64,000 nt of DNA from Spirosoma spitsbergense DSM 19989 (GTDB taxonomy: Bacteria; Bacteroidota; Bacteroidia; Cytophagales; Spirosomataceae): contig NZ_KB893455.1 of assembly GCF_000374085.1 (NCBI RefSeq), positions 1-64,000 on the forward strand. Reading direction: 5' to 3'. Both the position numbers and the translations under genes were made by a program. Positions 61,937 through 64,000 of the stretch are shown here, piece by piece; the stretch's first letter is position 1; the number at the start of each line of letters is the position of its first letter. The notes below the pieces were generated by a model. The model did no database searches and had not been told where the DNA came from. It saw only the letters and a list, made by a program, of their open reading frames with translations.

Positions 61937-61990
61937 GGTTTATGGTATTCGGTTTACGGTGGCGCCACCATAAACCGAATACCATAAACC
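61937..61990. repeat. 54-bp loop-free palindrome after aguB
   Basis: Arms 61937-61963 and 61964-61990 match at 26 of 27 positions as reverse complements and touch without a loop. The arm contains GGTTTATGGT and GGTTTACGGT words. The right side continues with another related word near 61997-62005. It lies 4 bp after the aguB stop; no T-run, so not a standard terminator. Confidence 0.92.
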
Positions 61991-62036
61991 TCAGACCGTA
62001 AACCATACACCCACTACCTTGACCCGCTCACTGGTT

Positions 62037-63665
62037 ATGAAGCTACTTGCATTAACATTAGCGCTGGGTATTGCCGGTGCTGGTTACTGGTTCGTATACC
62101 CGTCAGTGCCCGGATACACAGCCGTATCCGAACCTGTTTCGGTAACACTGGAAAAACCAGTGCCTCCGCTAACAACACTCAACCCCACGCCCCGTTCCCA
62201 GTTCACCCCCACAACCCGCAAAGGGTACTATAGCCTCGATATTGTCAGCGATTTCACGCTGCCAGCTACCAAAACGATCACGTTTTGCGGAGCCGGTCGA
62301 AACCTGCACGTACAACAGGACCGGGACAAGATTTTCCGGCGGGGCTTCTCGGCCGTCGATCAAAGCCGGATGGTGCCAAACGTGGAAATATGGCAGGATG
62401 GGGCTCCGCCGAGGGGCTGGCAAAGCGTACTGAAACAAAGTCAGCGGTCGTGGATCGTGTACCAGAATCACTTCCGGGATGCCTTTGGCCTGGCTTGGGC
62501 GCAAAACAGCGAAAAAGCATCCGAAACCCTGTACCGTTCGGTACCCAACCCCAGAGATGCGTCGGCGCGGGTGAATCGGCAGACACTGTTTCAGGCTTCA
62601 TCTGAATTAAGGGGAGGCTGTATGAGCTTTGGCGATTGCCCACAGGAATGGAAAAACACCTTTGGTTACATCTTTCTGGACATTGAAAACGACTTCACCA
62701 GCGTCAACAACCGGCAGGAACAGACCAATTTGTACACTTTCATGATCAAAACGATCAAAGAGAACGTTAGTCCGCAAACGATGGTTGGCTCCATTGCGCC
62801 GGTACTGCACAACAGCGTTGGCTACTCCCGGGCCTCCGACTACGCGGCTGCCCCCGAGTGGCTCTGGACGATGCCCGCCCGCCAAACAGCCACCAGTCGG
62901 CAGCGGGGTATGCCCGACGACATTGTGGGTAAATCGTTCGGCGATTACGCTGATTTTCAGATGCCCGGCACGTACTATGTCTACCCTGATTTCGATTATG
63001 GAAACACGCCCCACAATGGTGATAATGACCGGCACTGGCTGGCCGCACTGCTGGGGGAACAGGAAGTGAACATGAAATTATCGCCCAAAAAGCGGATTGC
63101 CTGGCAGTGGCTGTTCAACACGCAGAGCGAACTACCCAACAGCGGCAAAGCCGAACACCCCGCCCCACCCGCCATAGCCGAAGGAATGGGCATTTTTTAC
63201 TGGTTTACGGGGGCTTATGGCGTATTATTCTGGGATGACCATAACGCCCTGACGCCCGATCAGCCCTCCCCTGCCGACCCCGGTCAGAAAGGACTTGGCA
63301 ATGACCGCAACTACGCCTGCTACGAACATTATGTGCATGGCCTCTGGCGGCTGTTCAAACACCACGGCGATCTGTTCAACGGTCGGGAAACGTACCTCAA
63401 CGAAGCCACGGACTGTTCGTACGATGGCGGCAAAACCTGGTACACCTACAATGCCAATCAGCTAAAAACGCACAATGTCCCCTTCGTACGGGCTATCGTA
63501 AATGGTGATCAGATTCTGATAGCCGCCACTAAACCCTACGGACGGTCGAACCAGACGAACCAGGTCATGGTGCGTTACGTACAGAATGGTTACAATTTCT
63601 ACACCACCCTGAGCCTGCGTGGCGACGAAATTTATTTAGGCCGGGCTACCATGCCCCGGCAATAA
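62037..63665 (+). CDS. Exported protein of unknown function, upstream of a ROK kinase
   Basis: ATG 62037 gives 542 residues; a TTG at 62019 is less likely. The N-terminus is a signal or membrane anchor (MKLLALTLALGIAGAGYWFV). The rest is soluble, with stretches such as GYIFLDIENDFTSVNNRQEQTNLYTFMIKTI, ending in Ser- and Gly-rich parts; NACYEHYVHGLWRLFKHH-like helices (actual NYACYEHYVHGLWRLF) are near 440. Some motifs recall TIM-barrel glycosidases, but I cannot assign a family. It is 8 bp before a ROK kinase, so it may deliver or process a sugar. Confidence 0.65.
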   Translation: MKLLALTLALGIAGAGYWFVYPSVPGYTAVSEPVSVTLEKPVPPLTTLNPTPRSQFTPTTRKGYYSLDIVSDFTLPATKTITFCGAGRNLHVQQDRDKIFRRGFSAVDQSRMVPNVEIWQDGAPPRGWQSVLKQSQRSWIVYQNHFRDAFGLAWAQNSEKASETLYRSVPNPRDASARVNRQTLFQASSELRGGCMSFGDCPQEWKNTFGYIFLDIENDFTSVNNRQEQTNLYTFMIKTIKENVSPQTMVGSIAPVLHNSVGYSRASDYAAAPEWLWTMPARQTATSRQRGMPDDIVGKSFGDYADFQMPGTYYVYPDFDYGNTPHNGDNDRHWLAALLGEQEVNMKLSPKKRIAWQWLFNTQSELPNSGKAEHPAPPAIAEGMGIFYWFTGAYGVLFWDDHNALTPDQPSPADPGQKGLGNDRNYACYEHYVHGLWRLFKHHGDLFNGRETYLNEATDCSYDGGKTWYTYNANQLKTHNVPFVRAIVNGDQILIAATKPYGRSNQTNQVMVRYVQNGYNFYTTLSLRGDEIYLGRATMPRQ

Positions 63666-63673
63666 TCAACCCT

Positions 63674-64000
63674 ATGAACCTCGGCATTGAAATTGGCGGC
63701 ACAAAACTGCAATTGGTAACGGACAATATGACCGGGCAGCTAACACAGCGGTTCCGGTATACCATTGATCCTGCACAAGGAGCCGCAGGAATTTTAGCAC
63801 AAATTGACGCTACTGTCCGGCAGCTTCCCGAGCAACCACAAGCCATTGGCGTTGGATTCGGGGGGCCGGTTGACTGGCAATCGGGCCGCATTGCCGCTTC
63901 CCATCAGGTTGGTGGCTGGTCTGGTTTCGACCTGATGGGCTGGCTCCGGGAACTGGCTCCGGGTGCACTCATTCGGGTAGAGAACGACGCGAACGTTGCC
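63674..64000 (+). CDS. ROK family sugar kinase, N-terminal part (cut by window edge)
   Basis: The 109 residues visible begin MNLGIEIGGTKLQLVTDNMTG, with the ATP-binding GIEIGGTK motif of ROK proteins. Residues from about 56 show AIGVGFGGPVDWQSGRIAAS, and the end reads LIRVENDANVA, with the NDAN motif that carries the catalytic Asp. ROK proteins are sugar kinases (glucose, fructose, N-acetylmannosamine) or transcription repressors; this one has no N-terminal helix-turn-helix, so it is a kinase. The stop lies beyond the window. Confidence 0.9.
   Translation, partial: MNLGIEIGGTKLQLVTDNMTGQLTQRFRYTIDPAQGAAGILAQIDATVRQLPEQPQAIGVGFGGPVDWQSGRIAASHQVGGWSGFDLMGWLRELAPGALIRVENDANVA

Noticed and set aside
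1-64000. CRISPR arrays, tRNA or rRNA genes, prophage genes
   Set aside because: No regularly spaced repeats with unique spacers, no cloverleaf with a CCA-ready end, no rRNA-like stretch and no phage structural genes were seen on reading; a covariance-model scan would be needed to exclude small RNAs.

Overview
The window looks like a chromosomal segment of a Bacteroidota bacterium of the order Cytophagales, most likely in or near Spirosomataceae (Spirosoma, Larkinella, Fibrella). The evidence is two SusC/SusD pairs, a GldC gliding protein, AraC regulators with membrane domains, TAnnTTTG-type -7 boxes, few Shine-Dalgarno sites and roughly 50-55% GC. The genus is an inference; no search could be run.

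Layout. 1-3 kb: the tail of an IS4-type transposase, a Fic protein, a GIY-YIG protein and a viroplasmin/RNase H protein, an accessory-looking edge. 3.2-10.6 kb: a membrane-bound AraC regulator, a secreted protein and a TonB-dependent receptor on one strand, then peptidase T with a coupled membrane protein, a MazG-like pyrophosphohydrolase and an acidic conserved protein.

10.9-45.4 kb: a large glycan-use region in three blocks. Block A (10.95-19.2 kb) is a tight operon of MFS sugar porter, GH2 enzyme, SGNH esterase and DUF5107-TPR protein, facing a cupin/AraC regulator. Block B (20.4-39.0 kb) is SusC/SusD, a 1120-residue double-propeller CRTAC1/VCBS lipoprotein, a Planctomycete-type PSD1 cytochrome (two CxxCH), a DUF1501 protein and three Cys-type sulfatases. 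Block C (39.9-45.4 kb) is a second SusC/SusD with a DUF4397 lipoprotein. The region could bind a sulfated, acetylated glycan at the surface, remove sulfate and acetyl groups in the periplasm and import sugars. The cytochrome-DUF1501 step has no known reaction and is the best candidate for an undescribed system.

45.4-64 kb: thioredoxin-like protein, gldC, a 5'(3')-nucleotidase, 2-oxo acid dehydrogenase E2, cinA, a DUF4197 protein, truncated haemoglobin and an ArsC-like protein. A graveyard of decayed insertion sequences at 52.6-53.6 kb surrounds one orphan ORF. Then come a small lipoprotein, a DUF5916 outer-membrane protein, a GH13 enzyme, a methyltransferase, a Tat-exported Gfo/Idh/MocA protein, N-carbamoylputrescine amidase, an unrecognised exported protein and the start of a ROK kinase.

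Scattered between genes are at least seven long palindromes, plus one weaker nested case. Many are built of short repeated words that mostly differ from locus to locus, and they usually touch the stop codon of a neighbouring gene. A pair of REP-like palindromes runs into the signal-peptide codons of the second sulfatase.
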